Positions 55,501 to 64,000 of a stretch of 64,000 nt of DNA are shown one piece after another. The position numbers and the translations under genes were made by a program. The notes beneath the pieces were generated by a model. It did not search any database and was not told where the DNA came from. It saw nothing but the letters and a program-made list of their open reading frames with translations. Source of the stretch: Planococcus salinarum (GTDB lineage Bacteria; Bacillota; Bacilli; Bacillales_A; Planococcaceae); the NCBI RefSeq assembly GCF_007004625.1, contig NZ_VIFV01000003.1:124001-188000 (forward strand). Direction: 5' to 3'. Every line of letters starts with the position of its first letter. The first letter of the stretch is position 1.

Positions 55501-56073
55501 GAATTTGAACATGTTGCGGAGCGCCACAACTTCTTGACTGAGCAGCGAAATGACCTCAACGAGGCAAAAGAGACCCTGCGGACAGTCATTCGGGAAATGG
55601 ATGAAGAAATGACGACCCGTTTCGATGAAACTTTCCATGCCATTCGTTCCCATTTTCAGCGCGTCTTCAAAGAACTGTTCGGGGGAGGCTCGGCGGATCT
55701 CGTATTGACCAACCCCCAGGACATGCTGGCGACAGGAGTGGAAATTATCGCTCAGCCGCCGGGCAAAAAGCTGCAGAATCTCAGTTTGCTGTCGGGAGGC
55801 GAACGGGCATTGACTGCAATCGCGCTCCTATTCGCCATCCTGAATATCCGGCCGGTGCCGTTCTGTATTCTCGATGAAGTGGAAGCGGCACTCGATGAAT
55901 CGAATGTTGTACGCTACAGCCAATACTTGAAGAAATTCAGTGAAGACACTCAATTTATCGTCATCACGCATCGCAAAGGCACGATGGAAGGCGCAGATGT
56001 GCTCTATGGCATTACGATGCAGGAATCAGGCATCTCTAAGCTGGTTTCTGTAAAACTGCAGGAACAACTATAA
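52525..56073 (+). CDS. smc: Chromosome segregation protein SMC
   Basis: This 1182-residue condensin ATPase has Walker A VVGPNGSGKSNVTDAIRW (about 29-46). Two long coiled coils (about 170-495 and 680-1000) flank the hinge (about 510-670, TGIVGAVAEI to AGGSMTGGANK). The ABC signature LLSGGERALTAIALLFAIL and Walker B FCILDEVEAALDESN lie near the C-terminus. It condenses and segregates chromosomes with ScpAB. A short gap (16 bp) leads to ftsY. Confidence 0.96.
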   Translation: MFLKRLEVMGFKSFADRIGIDFVPGVTAVVGPNGSGKSNVTDAIRWVLGEQSAKSLRGGKMEDVIFAGSNSRKPLNFAEVTLVLDNTDGRVPLDYSEVSVTRRVFRSGESAYLLNKQNCRLKDITDLFMDSGLGKEAFSIISQGRVDEILNSKAEERRSIFEEAAGVLKYKQRKKKAEVKLNETDENLNRVLDILHELDGRMEPLQIQASAARDFLDMSEELKDSDIALLAFDAGRYKQELERLDEDAESQSVKEKEMSAEIAEKEQAVSEIRKLLAQLDGDIDTEQSSLIEASSETEKWEGRKLLMSEKKHNADRQAKQLQENLEAEQAELEVLTAKHEEQAQLLEARKSEQQRIRDSIRQLEEQLSRTPADIENEIESFKSLYIELMNEQATVRNELKNIDLQEQQLSESTSRIALQQEDFDSELQRLETEKAEAEKKHETIKALLEEKRRLYRETEVGYQQVKESFDKKQNMLFQAYQSQKQMDSRIETLQELEADFSGFFQGVREVLQAREKGQLTGIVGAVAEIAQVNQDYAKAIETALGASSQHIVTKNEQDARNAINFLREKRAGRSTFLPMTVMKPRTIPDHTLASVRQHPSFIKMAFELVEYNPAYSMIIENLLGNVIIADDLKGATAIAKTTGNRFRVVTLEGDIVNAGGSMTGGANKTQASFFTRKAELDQLLEQSKEMKQTIAHAEKTVQKEQSEVHITEQKLNDLRSDGEKYRDLESERAMTLREISAVLNTTKERFKVFQAEQKNKVSDLDAVTGRKETASGRLGEITSELSGTSARIEELTQFKQQNESARDAVLVRFADEKSKMAVMKERVSQLTQSEAELLERRDKTARKLDEIRAELAWMKSEEAAKVYSDEEIIAQINHWTYKKQAGQQKISELKERRTMNQNDLTALEQELKEIQRLHKGFVEAIRICEVKSTRLDVQIQSLLSQLESNYELTLEEAMKFELADEEDVVRKKVKLLKQSIEELGPVNIGSIEEFEHVAERHNFLTEQRNDLNEAKETLRTVIREMDEEMTTRFDETFHAIRSHFQRVFKELFGGGSADLVLTNPQDMLATGVEIIAQPPGKKLQNLSLLSGGERALTAIALLFAILNIRPVPFCILDEVEAALDESNVVRYSQYLKKFSEDTQFIVITHRKGTMEGADVLYGITMQESGISKLVSVKLQEQL

Positions 56074-56089
56074 TTGGAGGAGTGATGGA

Positions 56090-57106
56090 GTGAGTTTTTT
56101 CAAAAAGCTGAAAGATAAATTTGCCGGAAATGCCGAAGAAGAACAATCAACCGAAAAATACAAAGAAGGTTTGGAAAAAACCCGTACCGGATTCACTTCA
56201 AAGATCAATGATCTTGTTGCGAAATACCGGAAAGTGGATGAGGATTTCTTTGAAGAGCTGGAGGAAGTACTGCTGCAGGCGGATGTTGGGTTTGAAACCG
56301 TTCTGGAATTGATGGACGAACTGCGCTACGAAGTGCAGCGGAAAAACGTCCGCGATACGTCGAATGTGCAATCGGTCATTTCCGAAAAACTGGTGGAAAT
56401 CTATCAGGCCGGAGAAAAGGAACTGAACGAAATCAGCTTTGCTGATGGCCTGACGGTTATTTTGATGGTCGGCGTCAACGGAGTCGGCAAAACGACGACT
56501 ATCGGGAAATTGGCGCACCGGTTGAAAAATGAAGGCAAGTCCGTCATGCTCGCTGCCGGCGACACATTCCGTGCCGGTGCAATTGAACAATTGGATGTAT
56601 GGGGAGAGCGCGTCGGTGTTGATGTCATCAAGCAGGCCGCCGGCTCGGATCCTGCCGCAGTGATGTATGATGCTGTGCGTTCGGCAAAATCCCGCGGCGT
56701 TGATGTTTTGATCTGTGATACGGCGGGGCGCCTCCAGAACAAAGTCAATCTGATGAATGAGCTGGAAAAGATTCACCGCGTCATTTCACGCGAGGTTCCT
56801 GGAGCTCCGCATGAAGTGTTGCTGGCCCTTGATGCGACTACAGGCCAGAACGCCATGATCCAGGCACAGACGTTCAAAGACGTTACAGAAGTCACAGGCA
56901 TCGTTCTGACCAAACTGGATGGTACAGCCAAAGGCGGTATCGTGCTGGCAATCCGCAGTAAATTAAACATCCCTGTTAAATTTGTCGGGCTTGGCGAGAA
57001 ACTGGATGATCTGCAGCCATTTGATCCGCAGAAATACGTTTATGGCCTGTTTGCTGAAGGATTGGACAAAGAAGAACGGCTGGAAAAAGGATCGGCAGAC
57101 AAGTAA
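56090..57106 (+). CDS. ftsY: Signal recognition particle receptor FtsY
   Basis: This 338-residue SRP GTPase docks the SRP-ribosome complex at the membrane. A short acidic N-terminal A region (1-35) is followed by the NG domain with VGVNGVGKTTTIGKLAHRL (G1), DTFRAGAIEQL (G2), DTAGRLQNK (G3) and TKLDGTAKGG (G4-5). The start is GTG 56090 with GGAGGAG upstream. Confidence 0.95.
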   Translation: MSFFKKLKDKFAGNAEEEQSTEKYKEGLEKTRTGFTSKINDLVAKYRKVDEDFFEELEEVLLQADVGFETVLELMDELRYEVQRKNVRDTSNVQSVISEKLVEIYQAGEKELNEISFADGLTVILMVGVNGVGKTTTIGKLAHRLKNEGKSVMLAAGDTFRAGAIEQLDVWGERVGVDVIKQAAGSDPAAVMYDAVRSAKSRGVDVLICDTAGRLQNKVNLMNELEKIHRVISREVPGAPHEVLLALDATTGQNAMIQAQTFKDVTEVTGIVLTKLDGTAKGGIVLAIRSKLNIPVKFVGLGEKLDDLQPFDPQKYVYGLFAEGLDKEERLEKGSADK

Positions 57107-57170
57107 AAATACTTGACGCTTGATTTCATTTTCAGTATGGTTGTTTGTATAATGAACGGGGTGAGCAGAA

Positions 57171-57497
57171 ATGATGGGTTTGGAAAAAACGACGCGAATG
57201 AATTATTTGTTCGATTTCTATCAGGAATTGCTGACGCCAAAACAGCGCAGTTATATGAGGCTGTATTATTTGGATGACCATTCTTTGGGTGAAATAGCCG
57301 AAGAATACAACATTACACGCCAGGCGGTGTACGATAATATCCGCCGTACTGAAGCGATGCTCGAAGAATACGAGGAAAAGCTGCAGCTGTTTGATAAATT
57401 CCAGCGGCGGCAGGAACTGGTTTCTTCTTTTGAGAAAAAAACCTTCACTGACGAAACGATCCGTAAATTTCTCAGTGAATTAAAAGAATGGGATTAG
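57171..57497 (+). CDS. ylxM: UPF0122 protein YlxM, SRP-associated HTH protein
   Basis: This 108-residue sigma-70-region-4-like helix-turn-helix protein ([31 protein letters not shown], residues about 28-58) is encoded directly before ffh in most Firmicutes. In streptococci YlxM stimulates SRP. A TATAAT (57148-57153) upstream suggests a separate promoter. It is 12 bp before ffh. Confidence 0.92.
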   Translation: MMGLEKTTRMNYLFDFYQELLTPKQRSYMRLYYLDDHSLGEIAEEYNITRQAVYDNIRRTEAMLEEYEEKLQLFDKFQRRQELVSSFEKKTFTDETIRKFLSELKEWD

Positions 57498-57509
57498 GAG
57501 GCGGAACGA

Positions 57510-58868
57510 ATGGCATTTGAAGGTTTATCCGAACGCCTGCAAGGCACCATGACAAAGATCAAAGGCAAAGGTAAAGTATCTGAAGCAGATGTTAAAGAAA
57601 TGATGCGCGAAGTCCGCTTTGCGTTAATCGAAGCGGATGTCAACTTGAAGGTCATCAAGGAATTCGTCAAAAAAGTAAGTGAACGCGCTGCCGGTTCGGA
57701 TGTTATGAACAGCTTAACACCAGGGCAACAGGTCGTAAAAATCGTTAAAGATGAGTTAACGGAGTTGATGGGTGGCGAAGAAAGCAAGATCAACTTCTCA
57801 ACCAAACAGCCTACCGTCATCATGATGGTAGGGCTCCAGGGTGCCGGTAAAACGACCACAACAGGCAAATTAGCGGGCCTCCTGCGCAAAAAGCATAACC
57901 GCAAGCCGTTATTGGTTGCGGCTGATGTATACCGTCCTGCAGCGGTTCAGCAGTTGGAGACAATCGGTAAACAACTGACGATTCCGGTATTTTCAAAAGG
58001 GACAGACCTGTCTCCGGTGGAAATTGCACGCCAGGCGATTGAACATGCAAAAGCGGAGCATATGGATACTGTTATCATTGATACCGCCGGCCGTCTGCAT
58101 GTTGATGAAGCCTTGATGCAGGAATTGAAAGATATCCGCGCTTTAAAGGAACCTGATGAAATTTTCCTTGTTGTCGATGCGATGACAGGGCAGGATGCTG
58201 TCAACGTGGCGCAAACCTTTGATGAAGCGATCGGCATATCAGGCGTCATTTTGTCAAAACTTGACGGTGACACACGAGGCGGGGCAGCATTATCAATCCG
58301 CACGGTTACCCAAAAACCGATTAAATTCATTGGTATGGGCGAAAAAATGGATGCGCTCGATGTGTTCCATCCGGAACGCATGGCGTCCCGAATTCTCGGC
58401 ATGGGCGATATGCTGTCGCTGATTGAAAAAGCGCAGACCAATGTTGATGAAGAGAAAGCGAAGCAGCTGGAAGAAAAATTCCGCACGTCTTCGTTCACCT
58501 TCGATGATTTCCTGGAACAGCTGGACCAGGTAAAACAAATGGGACCACTGGATGAAATTCTGAAAATGATGCCGGGCGCAAATAAAATCAAAGGCCTCGA
58601 AAACGCCAAAGTGGATGAAAGCCAGATGGGCCGTGTCGAAGCCATCATCCGTTCAATGACCATAAAGGAAAAAACGACCCCTGAAATCATCAACGCAAAC
58701 CGCAAAAAAAGAATTGCCCGGGGATCGGGGACATCAATACAGGATGTTAACCGACTATTGAAACAATTTGAGGATATGAAGAAAATGATGAAGCAAATGT
58801 CGGGCATGAACTCGAAAAAAGGCAAGAAAAAGATGTCTATGCCAGGCTTGGACTCGCTTTTCAAATAA
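57510..58868 (+). CDS. ffh: Signal recognition particle protein Ffh
   Basis: This 452-residue SRP54 homologue binds signal peptides and 4.5S/6S-like scRNA. Its NG domain has VGLQGAGKTTTTGKLAGLL, DVYRPAAVQQLE, DTAGRLHVD and LSKLDGDTRGGAAL. The methionine-rich M domain (about 325-452) ends in MKQMSGMNSKKGKKKMSM. GGAGGCGG precedes the ATG. Confidence 0.96.
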   Translation: MAFEGLSERLQGTMTKIKGKGKVSEADVKEMMREVRFALIEADVNLKVIKEFVKKVSERAAGSDVMNSLTPGQQVVKIVKDELTELMGGEESKINFSTKQPTVIMMVGLQGAGKTTTTGKLAGLLRKKHNRKPLLVAADVYRPAAVQQLETIGKQLTIPVFSKGTDLSPVEIARQAIEHAKAEHMDTVIIDTAGRLHVDEALMQELKDIRALKEPDEIFLVVDAMTGQDAVNVAQTFDEAIGISGVILSKLDGDTRGGAALSIRTVTQKPIKFIGMGEKMDALDVFHPERMASRILGMGDMLSLIEKAQTNVDEEKAKQLEEKFRTSSFTFDDFLEQLDQVKQMGPLDEILKMMPGANKIKGLENAKVDESQMGRVEAIIRSMTIKEKTTPEIINANRKKRIARGSGTSIQDVNRLLKQFEDMKKMMKQMSGMNSKKGKKKMSMPGLDSLFK

Positions 58869-58961
58869 TTTTTTAAGGTGTTAAGAGAAAATACTTTACA
58901 AACTATTTAAAGCTTGCTAATATAATATCTTGTGTGAAACTATTCGGAGGTGCTTTAAGAA

Positions 58962-59234
58962 ATGGCAGTAAAAATTCGCTTGAAACGTATGGGAGCTAAA
59001 AAATCTCCTTTTTACCGTATTGTAGTAGCTGACTCACGTGCTCCACGTGACGGCCGTCAAATCCAGACAGTAGGTACTTACAACCCACTGACAGTTCCAG
59101 CTGAAGTTAAAATCGACGAAGAATTGGCGTTGAAATGGCTTCATGATGGTGCAAAACCATCTGATACTGTTCGTAACTTGTTTTCTCAAAATGGCATTAT
59201 GGAAAAATTCCATAACGACAAATTAAACAAGTAA
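58962..59234 (+). CDS. rpsP: 30S ribosomal protein S16
   Basis: This 90-residue ribosomal protein has [23 protein letters not shown] and [13 protein letters not shown], the S16 signature. GGAGGTG precedes the ATG. TATAAT at 58921 with TTTACA at 58895 (20-bp spacing) may be its promoter. It leads khpA by 13 bp. Confidence 0.97.
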   Translation: MAVKIRLKRMGAKKSPFYRIVVADSRAPRDGRQIQTVGTYNPLTVPAEVKIDEELALKWLHDGAKPSDTVRNLFSQNGIMEKFHNDKLNK

Positions 59235-59247
59235 GGGAGTTTATCTT

Positions 59248-59481
59248 ATGAAGCAGCTGATTGAAACCATTGTGAAACCGCTGGTTGATCATCCGGAAGA
59301 AGTTCGTATAGAAACTGACGAAAATAATAGCCGTATTGTCTATAAGCTTTCCGTGCATCAGGAAGATATAGGGAAAGTCATCGGCAAGCAAGGCCGGGTG
59401 GCGAAAGCCATCCGCGCCATCGTGTATTCAGCAGCAGGCAATCATCATAAGAAGAAAACTTACCTCGATATTGTGGATTGA
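59248..59481 (+). CDS. khpA: KH-domain RNA-binding protein KhpA (YlqC)
   Basis: This 77-residue single-KH protein contains IGKVIGKQGRVAKAIRAIV with the GxxG loop that contacts RNA. KhpA and KhpB act together in RNA regulation and cell size control in Gram-positive bacteria. It follows rpsP closely and is followed by a terminator. B. subtilis places ylqD between khpA and rimM; here a repeat occupies that gap. Confidence 0.93.
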   Translation: MKQLIETIVKPLVDHPEEVRIETDENNSRIVYKLSVHQEDIGKVIGKQGRVAKAIRAIVYSAAGNHHKKKTYLDIVD

Positions 59482-59483
59482 GT

Positions 59484-59516
59484 AAAAGGAAGGAGCCCCG
59501 GTTCCTTCCTTTTTTC
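59484..59516 (+). terminator. khpA terminator
   Basis: AAAAGGAAGGA and TCCTTCCTTTT pair around a short loop with a T-run, directly after the khpA stop. Confidence 0.85.
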
Positions 59517-59584
59517 TTGGAGAAGCCGATATCGAATATGGATAAAATATATAAATTGAATTAGAGAAGTAAGGAATTAATAAA

Positions 59585-59910
59585 CGCTTGGCGCTATGGA
59601 CAGTGCAAAGATTATGCTCCTGCGCAAGCTCGTCGCAAAGGTGCGCCATCTGCGTATGGCGACCTTGCCTCCCGCAATAAGCCGAGAAGACCACTCGTCT
59701 TATTGCTCCGCCGGCATTCGCCTGCTCCTGAGCCGCGCCGGCGCTATTATAGTGGTTTCAGTTGAGAGAGTCTCTAAGATATGCAGCAAAACAGCGAAGA
59801 CGCCCAGGGGACCAAGCGAAGGGCTGAGATCCACTCGGGCGAAGTGAAACGAGAACGAGTTAGCTCAGCGCGAGCCCCCAGGCAAGCGAAGCTGTTTTGC
59901 GGAATATCGG
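59585..59910. repeat. Dispersed ~300-bp element, copy 2 (in the ylqD position)
   Basis: This is the second copy of the element at 41229-41530 in the same orientation, starting CTTGGCGCTATGGACAGTGC. Its right half starts GATATGCAGCAAAACAGCG and ends GCTGTTTTGCGGAATATCG, an imperfect inverted repeat with matching changes in both arms. It ends about 50 bp before the rimM start, between the khpA terminator and rimM. Confidence 0.9.
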
Positions 59911-59960
59911 TTGATATATTATTAATAGTAGAAAAACCAAAAACGAAAGGATGTTTGTGC

Positions 59961-60479
59961 GTGGAATGGTTTAATGTAGGAAAAATCGTCAATACTCACG
60001 GAATCCGGGGGGAAGTCCGGGTCCTGTCCCGCACCGATTTTCCGGAAGAGCGCTTCGCAATCGGCACGAAACTTGGCCTGTTCAAAAAGGATGCCAAAAA
60101 GCCGATCATGGTGAAAATCGCCAGCTACAGAAAACATAAGAATTTCGAGTTGCTGACGTTTGAAGGCTACCCGAATATCAATGACGTGGAAGAGTTCAAA
60201 GATTCGTATTTGCGGATTGCAGAACACGATCTTACGGAATTGGAAGAAGGTGCATTTTATCACCACGAAATTCTGGGATGCACCGTATTTACAGATGAAG
60301 GGCGCGAGCTTGGCAAAATCACTGAAATTTTGGAAACCGGCGCAAATGACGTGTGGGAAATCACGCCCGCAACCGGCAAGAAGCATTATATCCCCTATAT
60401 CGAAGACGTGGTAAAGGAAATTGATGTGGAAGAAAGAAAAGTGACGATCGAAGTGATGGAAGGTTTGTTGAACGAATGA
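59961..60479 (+). CDS. rimM: 16S rRNA processing protein RimM
   Basis: This 172-residue 30S maturation factor has an N-terminal RimM domain ([30 protein letters not shown], about 2-31) and a C-terminal PRC-barrel (about 95-172, [19 protein letters not shown] ... [11 protein letters not shown]). The start is GTG 59961, 8 nt after GAAAGGATG; longer frames run into the repeat. It overlaps trmD by ATGA. Confidence 0.93.
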   Translation: MEWFNVGKIVNTHGIRGEVRVLSRTDFPEERFAIGTKLGLFKKDAKKPIMVKIASYRKHKNFELLTFEGYPNINDVEEFKDSYLRIAEHDLTELEEGAFYHHEILGCTVFTDEGRELGKITEILETGANDVWEITPATGKKHYIPYIEDVVKEIDVEERKVTIEVMEGLLNE

Positions 60480-61201
60480 AGATAAATGTCCTTTCTTTAT
60501 TTCCGGCCATGTTTGAAGGCGTCTTCAATCAGTCGATGCTGAAAAAAGCGCAAGAAAAGGAGGCGGTCACGTTTGCCGTTTCCGACTTCAGGGAGTATGC
60601 AGACAAGAAGCGGCAGGTTGATGATTACCCGTTCGGCGGAGGTGCCGGCATGGTCCTGAAGCCGGAACCTGTGTTCAATGCCGTTGAGGCGCTGTCCGGT
60701 GACAGGAAGCCGCGTGTTATCCTGATGTGCCCGCAGGGGGAGCGTTATACCCAAGAAAAGGCGGAAGAGCTCGCGCAGGAAGATGAATTGATTTTCATCT
60801 GCGGACATTACGAAGGATACGATGAACGGATTAGGGAGCATCTGGTGACGGATGAAATTTCCATCGGTGATTTCGTTCTGACCGGCGGGGAGCTGGCGGC
60901 CATGACCGTCATCGACAGTGTCGTGCGGCTGCTGCCGGGTGTGCTCGGTAATGCCGATTCACCAATGAAGGATTCTTTTTCAACTGGCTTTCTTGAACAC
61001 CCGCAATATACCCGACCAGCTGATTTCCGCGGATGGAAGGTGCCGGAGGTTCTGACATCGGGCAATCACGGCCGGGTCGATAAATGGCGTGAAGAACAGA
61101 CCTTAAAAAGAACACTGGAACGCCGTCCGGATCTGCTTCAAAAAATCGAGTTGACTGCGGCTCAGAAGAAGATTTTGGAAGAGCTGAAAAAAAGCGAATG
61201 A
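60476..61201 (+). CDS. trmD: tRNA (guanine-37-N1) methyltransferase
   Basis: This 241-residue SPOUT-class knotted methyltransferase makes m1G37, which prevents frameshifting. [52 protein letters not shown] and a C-terminal tRNA-binding domain (about 170-241) are all present. It is coupled to rimM. Confidence 0.96.
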   Translation: MKINVLSLFPAMFEGVFNQSMLKKAQEKEAVTFAVSDFREYADKKRQVDDYPFGGGAGMVLKPEPVFNAVEALSGDRKPRVILMCPQGERYTQEKAEELAQEDELIFICGHYEGYDERIREHLVTDEISIGDFVLTGGELAAMTVIDSVVRLLPGVLGNADSPMKDSFSTGFLEHPQYTRPADFRGWKVPEVLTSGNHGRVDKWREEQTLKRTLERRPDLLQKIELTAAQKKILEELKKSE

Positions 61202-61239
61202 TATAAGATTAAGTCTTGCATAAGCTTTTGCTTAGTGAT

Positions 61240-61337
61240 AACATGGAGTCTGTACTTTTATGCCAGAGTACAGGATCACGGTGTTCCGCTGTAATCGCAA
61301 AATGACTGCAAGAGCATCTGTAGAAGGAGAGAAAACT
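61240..61337 (+). ncRNA. L19 leader (r-protein autoregulatory leader), probable
   Basis: The 98 bp before rplS contain paired GTACTTTTATGCC / AGAGTAC and the conserved GACTGCAAGAGCATCTGTAG block before the binding site. This resembles the Bacillus L19 leader as I remember it. Such leaders allow L19 to control its own synthesis. Confidence 0.6.
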
Positions 61338-61682
61338 ATGCAAAACATTATTACAGAAATCACAAAAGAACAGCTTCGTACGGATCTTCCTAAGTTCCGT
61401 CCTGGAGACACTGTTCGCGTCCACGTTAAAGTTGTCGAGGGTACACGCGAACGTGTTCAGGTATACGAAGGAGTTGTCATCAGCCGTCGCGGAGGCGGGA
61501 TCAGTGAATCATTCACGGTCCGCAAAATCTCTTACGGTGTTGGTGTTGAACGTACATTCCCTGTACACACACCTAAAATTGCTCAACTTGAAGTTACCCG
61601 TCGCGGTAAAGTTCGTCGTGCGAAACTGTACTACTTGCGTAACCTTCGCGGTAAAGCAGCACGCATCAAAGAAATTCGATAA
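61338..61682 (+). CDS. rplS: 50S ribosomal protein L19
   Basis: This 114-residue ribosomal protein has the L19 signature [22 protein letters not shown], the arginine-rich [28 protein letters not shown] block and [19 protein letters not shown] at the end. ATG 61338 follows GAAGGAG; the open frame from 61260 covers the leader and is rejected. Confidence 0.97.
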   Translation: MQNIITEITKEQLRTDLPKFRPGDTVRVHVKVVEGTRERVQVYEGVVISRRGGGISESFTVRKISYGVGVERTFPVHTPKIAQLEVTRRGKVRRAKLYYLRNLRGKAARIKEIR

Positions 61683-61695
61683 GATTGCATTGCAG

Positions 61696-61731
61696 AAAGA
61701 GGGCGTCCGCGCCCTCTTTCTTTTTTGCTTA
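61696..61731 (+). terminator. rplS terminator
   Basis: GAAAGAGGGCG and CGCCCTCTTTC form a perfect 11-bp stem with a 4-nt loop and a T6 tail. Confidence 0.95.
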
Positions 61732-61782
61732 AATGTGGATATCCTTGTACAATTAAAGCACAAAGCATGGGGAGGAACGCGC

Positions 61783-62340
61783 ATGGAATCAGAAGTGAAG
61801 AAGAAAAACGAAGTGTGGGAATGGTCCAAGGCTTTATTGATCGCATTCGGCCTCGCGGCAATCATCCGGGTTTTCCTTTTCACGCCGATTGTGGTTGACG
61901 GGGAATCGATGCTGCCGACGCTTGAACACGGGGACCGAATGATCGTCAATAAAATCGGCTATGACATTGGCAAACCGGACAGGTTCGACATTATTGTTTT
62001 TCATGCGCCTGAAGCAAAAGATTACATCAAGCGGATCATCGGCTTGCCTGGCGATCATATCGCTTATGAAGACGATCAATTATATATTAACGGTGAACCG
62101 GTGGAAGAGCCGTATCTCGATGAATATAAAAAAGGCATCAGCGGTACATTGACAGAAGATTTCACGCTGGAAGAAAAAATCAATGCCGATACAGTTCCCG
62201 AGGGAACGGTTTTTGTAATGGGTGATAACCGGCGTGCAAGTAAGGACAGCCGAATTATTGGTGTAGTTCCGATGGAAGAAGTTGTCGGCAATACGAGTTT
62301 CGTATTCTGGCCATTTGAAGAAGCGGGAATTGTTAAGTAA
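61783..62340 (+). CDS. lepB: Type I signal peptidase
   Basis: This 185-residue membrane protease cleaves signal peptides. One N-terminal transmembrane helix (about 16-37) is followed by the catalytic Ser in [10 protein letters not shown] (about 45), the catalytic Lys in [12 protein letters not shown] (about 86) and [11 protein letters not shown], the box E motif. ATG 61783 follows GGGGAGG; the longer frame overlaps rplS and is rejected. It is a SipS-type enzyme placed between rplS and rbgA. Confidence 0.93.
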   Translation: MESEVKKKNEVWEWSKALLIAFGLAAIIRVFLFTPIVVDGESMLPTLEHGDRMIVNKIGYDIGKPDRFDIIVFHAPEAKDYIKRIIGLPGDHIAYEDDQLYINGEPVEEPYLDEYKKGISGTLTEDFTLEEKINADTVPEGTVFVMGDNRRASKDSRIIGVVPMEEVVGNTSFVFWPFEEAGIVK

Positions 62341-62351
62341 GGAGAGGTAGT

Positions 62352-63221
62352 ATGACGATACAATGGTTTCCGGGGCATATGGCGAAAGCCCGGAGAGAAG
62401 TAACTGAAAAACTGAAATTGGTCGATATCATTTTTGAATTGGTTGATGCAAGGCTTCCTTTATCATCACGCAATCCGATGATTGACCAGGTGATACAGCA
62501 TAAACCGAGATTGATCATCCTGAATAAGATGGACATGGCCGACGAAACGGAAACAAAAAAATGGATCCGTTATTTTGAAGAGCAGGGGACACGTGCGGTG
62601 GCCATCAATTCCCTTGAAGGCAGAGGGCTTCAGCTGGTGACTAAAGTTTCCAAAGAGATTTTGGCTGAAAAATGGAACCGGATGATTGCCAAAGGGATCA
62701 AACCCCGGGCAATCCGCGCCATGATCGTCGGAATTCCGAATGTCGGGAAATCGACATTGATCAACCGCCTGTCGAAGAAAAGCCTTGCGAAAACCGGCAA
62801 TATGCCCGGTGTGACAAAAGCCCAGCAATGGATCAAAGTCGGCAAGGAAATTGAATTGCTTGATACGCCCGGCATTTTGTGGCCGAAATTCGAGGACCCG
62901 GAAACAGGCTTTAAATTGGCTGTTACAGGCGCCATTAAGGATTCAGTTATCCAAATGGAGGAACTGGCCATCTATGCGCTGAAATTTTTGGAGCAGCGAT
63001 ATCCGGATCGTTTGAAAGAGCGTTATGGAATCGATCATGTCGATGAAGAAATTGTAAATACGTTTGATCATATCGCGAAGAAGCGCCGATTTGTTTCACA
63101 CGAAGGCGAAGCCGATTATGAAATGACGGCTGAAGCGATTATCCGCGACATCCGCAATCAGTATCTTGGCAGAGTGACATTCGATTACAAAGATGAAATG
63201 ATTGTCGAAGAAGAGGAATAG
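62352..63221 (+). CDS. rbgA: Ribosome biogenesis GTPase RbgA (YlqF)
   Basis: This 289-residue circularly permuted GTPase is needed for 50S maturation. [16 protein letters not shown] is the family start. G4 NKMD precedes G1 [14 protein letters not shown] (about 127), G2 [10 protein letters not shown] and G3 [12 protein letters not shown], followed by a C-terminal ANTAR-like RNA-binding domain (about 200-289). GGAGAGG precedes the ATG. It lies 11 bp after lepB. Confidence 0.95.
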   Translation: MTIQWFPGHMAKARREVTEKLKLVDIIFELVDARLPLSSRNPMIDQVIQHKPRLIILNKMDMADETETKKWIRYFEEQGTRAVAINSLEGRGLQLVTKVSKEILAEKWNRMIAKGIKPRAIRAMIVGIPNVGKSTLINRLSKKSLAKTGNMPGVTKAQQWIKVGKEIELLDTPGILWPKFEDPETGFKLAVTGAIKDSVIQMEELAIYALKFLEQRYPDRLKERYGIDHVDEEIVNTFDHIAKKRRFVSHEGEADYEMTAEAIIRDIRNQYLGRVTFDYKDEMIVEEEE

Positions 63222-63242
63222 TCCAATATGAGGCAAACAGAA

Positions 63243-63273
63243 GAGGCTGATCCGGAACCGGAGGAGCCTTTTT
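63243..63273 (+). terminator. rbgA terminator
   Basis: AGGCT and AGCCT flank CCGG/CCGG to make a bulged stem, followed by six T residues. Confidence 0.7.
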
Positions 63274-63335
63274 TGTTTTACCGTGCATTTATAATAATCT
63301 TTAAAGAAAATTTATGTGCAGCAAGGAGTGGTGGA

Positions 63336-64000
63336 ATGGAGAACATCAAAACGATACGCGAAAAACTCGCCCATGCAGAACAATGGGCACCGTGGATGGA
63401 AGAGTTGGAATCGGATGATAGAAAAGCGGTGCAGAAACTTGTGTTTTCCTGGAAACGGAGGCAGGCGATCCATGAAAAGCTGCTGAGGGACCATACACAA
63501 AAGCAGCAATTTGATGATTCGTTCAAAGGTTATGCAGACTGGACAGTTGCCGGCATTGACGAAGCGGGAAGGGGACCTCTTGCGGGACCGGTGGTTACAG
63601 CCGCGGTTATCCTGCCGGACCAGTGTCCGACGCTGCTGGGACTTGATGATTCAAAGAAATTGTCCAAAGCCAAACGGGAATATTTTGCTGATGAAATAAA
63701 AAGGATTGCAATCAGTTACGCCATACATATCCAACCGCCGGATGAGATAGACCGGCTGAATATTTACCAGGCTACAAAGCAGTCGATGGCGAAAGCAGCT
63801 GCAACACTTGAACCCGTCCCGAAAATTTTGCTGGTGGATGCCATGCTGCTCGATATTGGCATACCGTGTGAATCGATCATCAAGGGCGATGCAAAAAGTT
63901 TGGCGATCGCAGCAGCGTCCATATTGGCGAAAACGGGGCGGGACGCCATCATGGCGGCATATGCAACTGAGTACCCGGAATACGGGTTCGCACAGCATGC
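63336..64000 (+). CDS. rnhB: Ribonuclease HII (partial, runs off the right edge)
   Basis: At least 221 residues of an enzyme that removes ribonucleotides and RNA primers from DNA-RNA hybrids are present. An N-terminal extension of about 70 residues, usual in Firmicutes RnhB, is followed by the core AGIDEAGRGPLAGPVVTAAVILP with the catalytic Asp-Glu pair. DDSKKLSKAKRE, LLVDAM and IIKGDAKSLAIAAASILAKTGRD, containing a further catalytic Asp, follow. ATG 63336 follows AAGGAGTGG. The C-terminal end is outside the window. Confidence 0.93.
   Translation, partial: MENIKTIREKLAHAEQWAPWMEELESDDRKAVQKLVFSWKRRQAIHEKLLRDHTQKQQFDDSFKGYADWTVAGIDEAGRGPLAGPVVTAAVILPDQCPTLLGLDDSKKLSKAKREYFADEIKRIAISYAIHIQPPDEIDRLNIYQATKQSMAKAAATLEPVPKILLVDAMLLDIGIPCESIIKGDAKSLAIAAASILAKTGRDAIMAAYATEYPEYGFAQH

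Noticed and set aside
61432-61782. N-terminal extension of the signal peptidase frame
   Set aside because: The frame runs through rplS and its terminator. The proper start at 61783 has GGGGAGG and gives the normal length.

Overview
The window is chromosomal DNA of a low-to-mid GC Firmicute, most likely a non-sporulating member of the Planococcaceae (Planococcus-like). From about 27 kb to the right edge it follows the Bacillus subtilis order rqcH, gmk, rpoZ, coaBC, priA, def, fmt, rsmB, prpC, prkC, rsgA, rpe, thiN, rpmB, yloU, fakA, sdaAB, sdaAA, recG, fapR, plsX, fabD, fabG, acpP, rnc, smc, ftsY, ylxM, ffh, rpsP, khpA, rimM, trmD, rplS, signal peptidase, rbgA, rnhB. Several genes that B. subtilis has in this run are missing: yloC and remA before gmk, rlmN between rsmB and prpC, spoVM between thiN and rpmB, and ylqD between khpA and rimM. 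The lack of spoVM fits a bacterium that does not sporulate.

The left part (1 to about 15 kb) is accessory, visibly AT-rich and in decay. It holds an IS3/IS150-type element, a frameshifted IS1182-type element, a MazEF toxin-antitoxin pair, a leucine-rich-repeat protein, a SUKH (SMI1/KNR4) protein, several small membrane or unrecognised proteins, a secreted fibronectin-type-III protein and gene remnants (P-loop kinase-like, SDR, start of a second LRR gene). The genes are separated by recurring non-coding modules: an inverted box with arms ACTTTTACGAACG, a duplicated 146-bp promoter/start block, a family of GAATGTAA/TTACATTC hairpins and a repeated 3' terminator module. This looks like a turned-over array of toxin-immunity-type genes. 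A two-TM potassium channel follows, then an apparently complete c-di-AMP (ydaO-type) riboswitch with a terminator but no intact gene behind it.

From 15 to 27 kb lies ordinary metabolic and transport cargo: an amine oxidase, a class-I aminotransferase, an EamA exporter, D-serine dehydratase, a T-box-controlled arginyl-tRNA synthetase, a VOC protein, and a substrate-binding lipoprotein plus permease of an amino-acid ABC importer, with no ATPase in the window. A five-copy 21-bp tandem array (24.9 kb) and a two-copy 122-bp tandem repeat inside the ABC operon (25.9 kb) stand out.

From 27 to 64 kb the genes form tightly coupled operons for nucleotide and CoA metabolism, replication restart, fMet handling, Ser/Thr phosphosignalling, ribosome assembly, fatty acid and phospholipid synthesis under FapR, chromosome condensation, and SRP and ribosome biogenesis. 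Two copies of a roughly 300-bp dispersed element (41.2 and 59.6 kb) sit where B. subtilis has spoVM and ylqD. No rRNA, tRNA or CRISPR array was seen.
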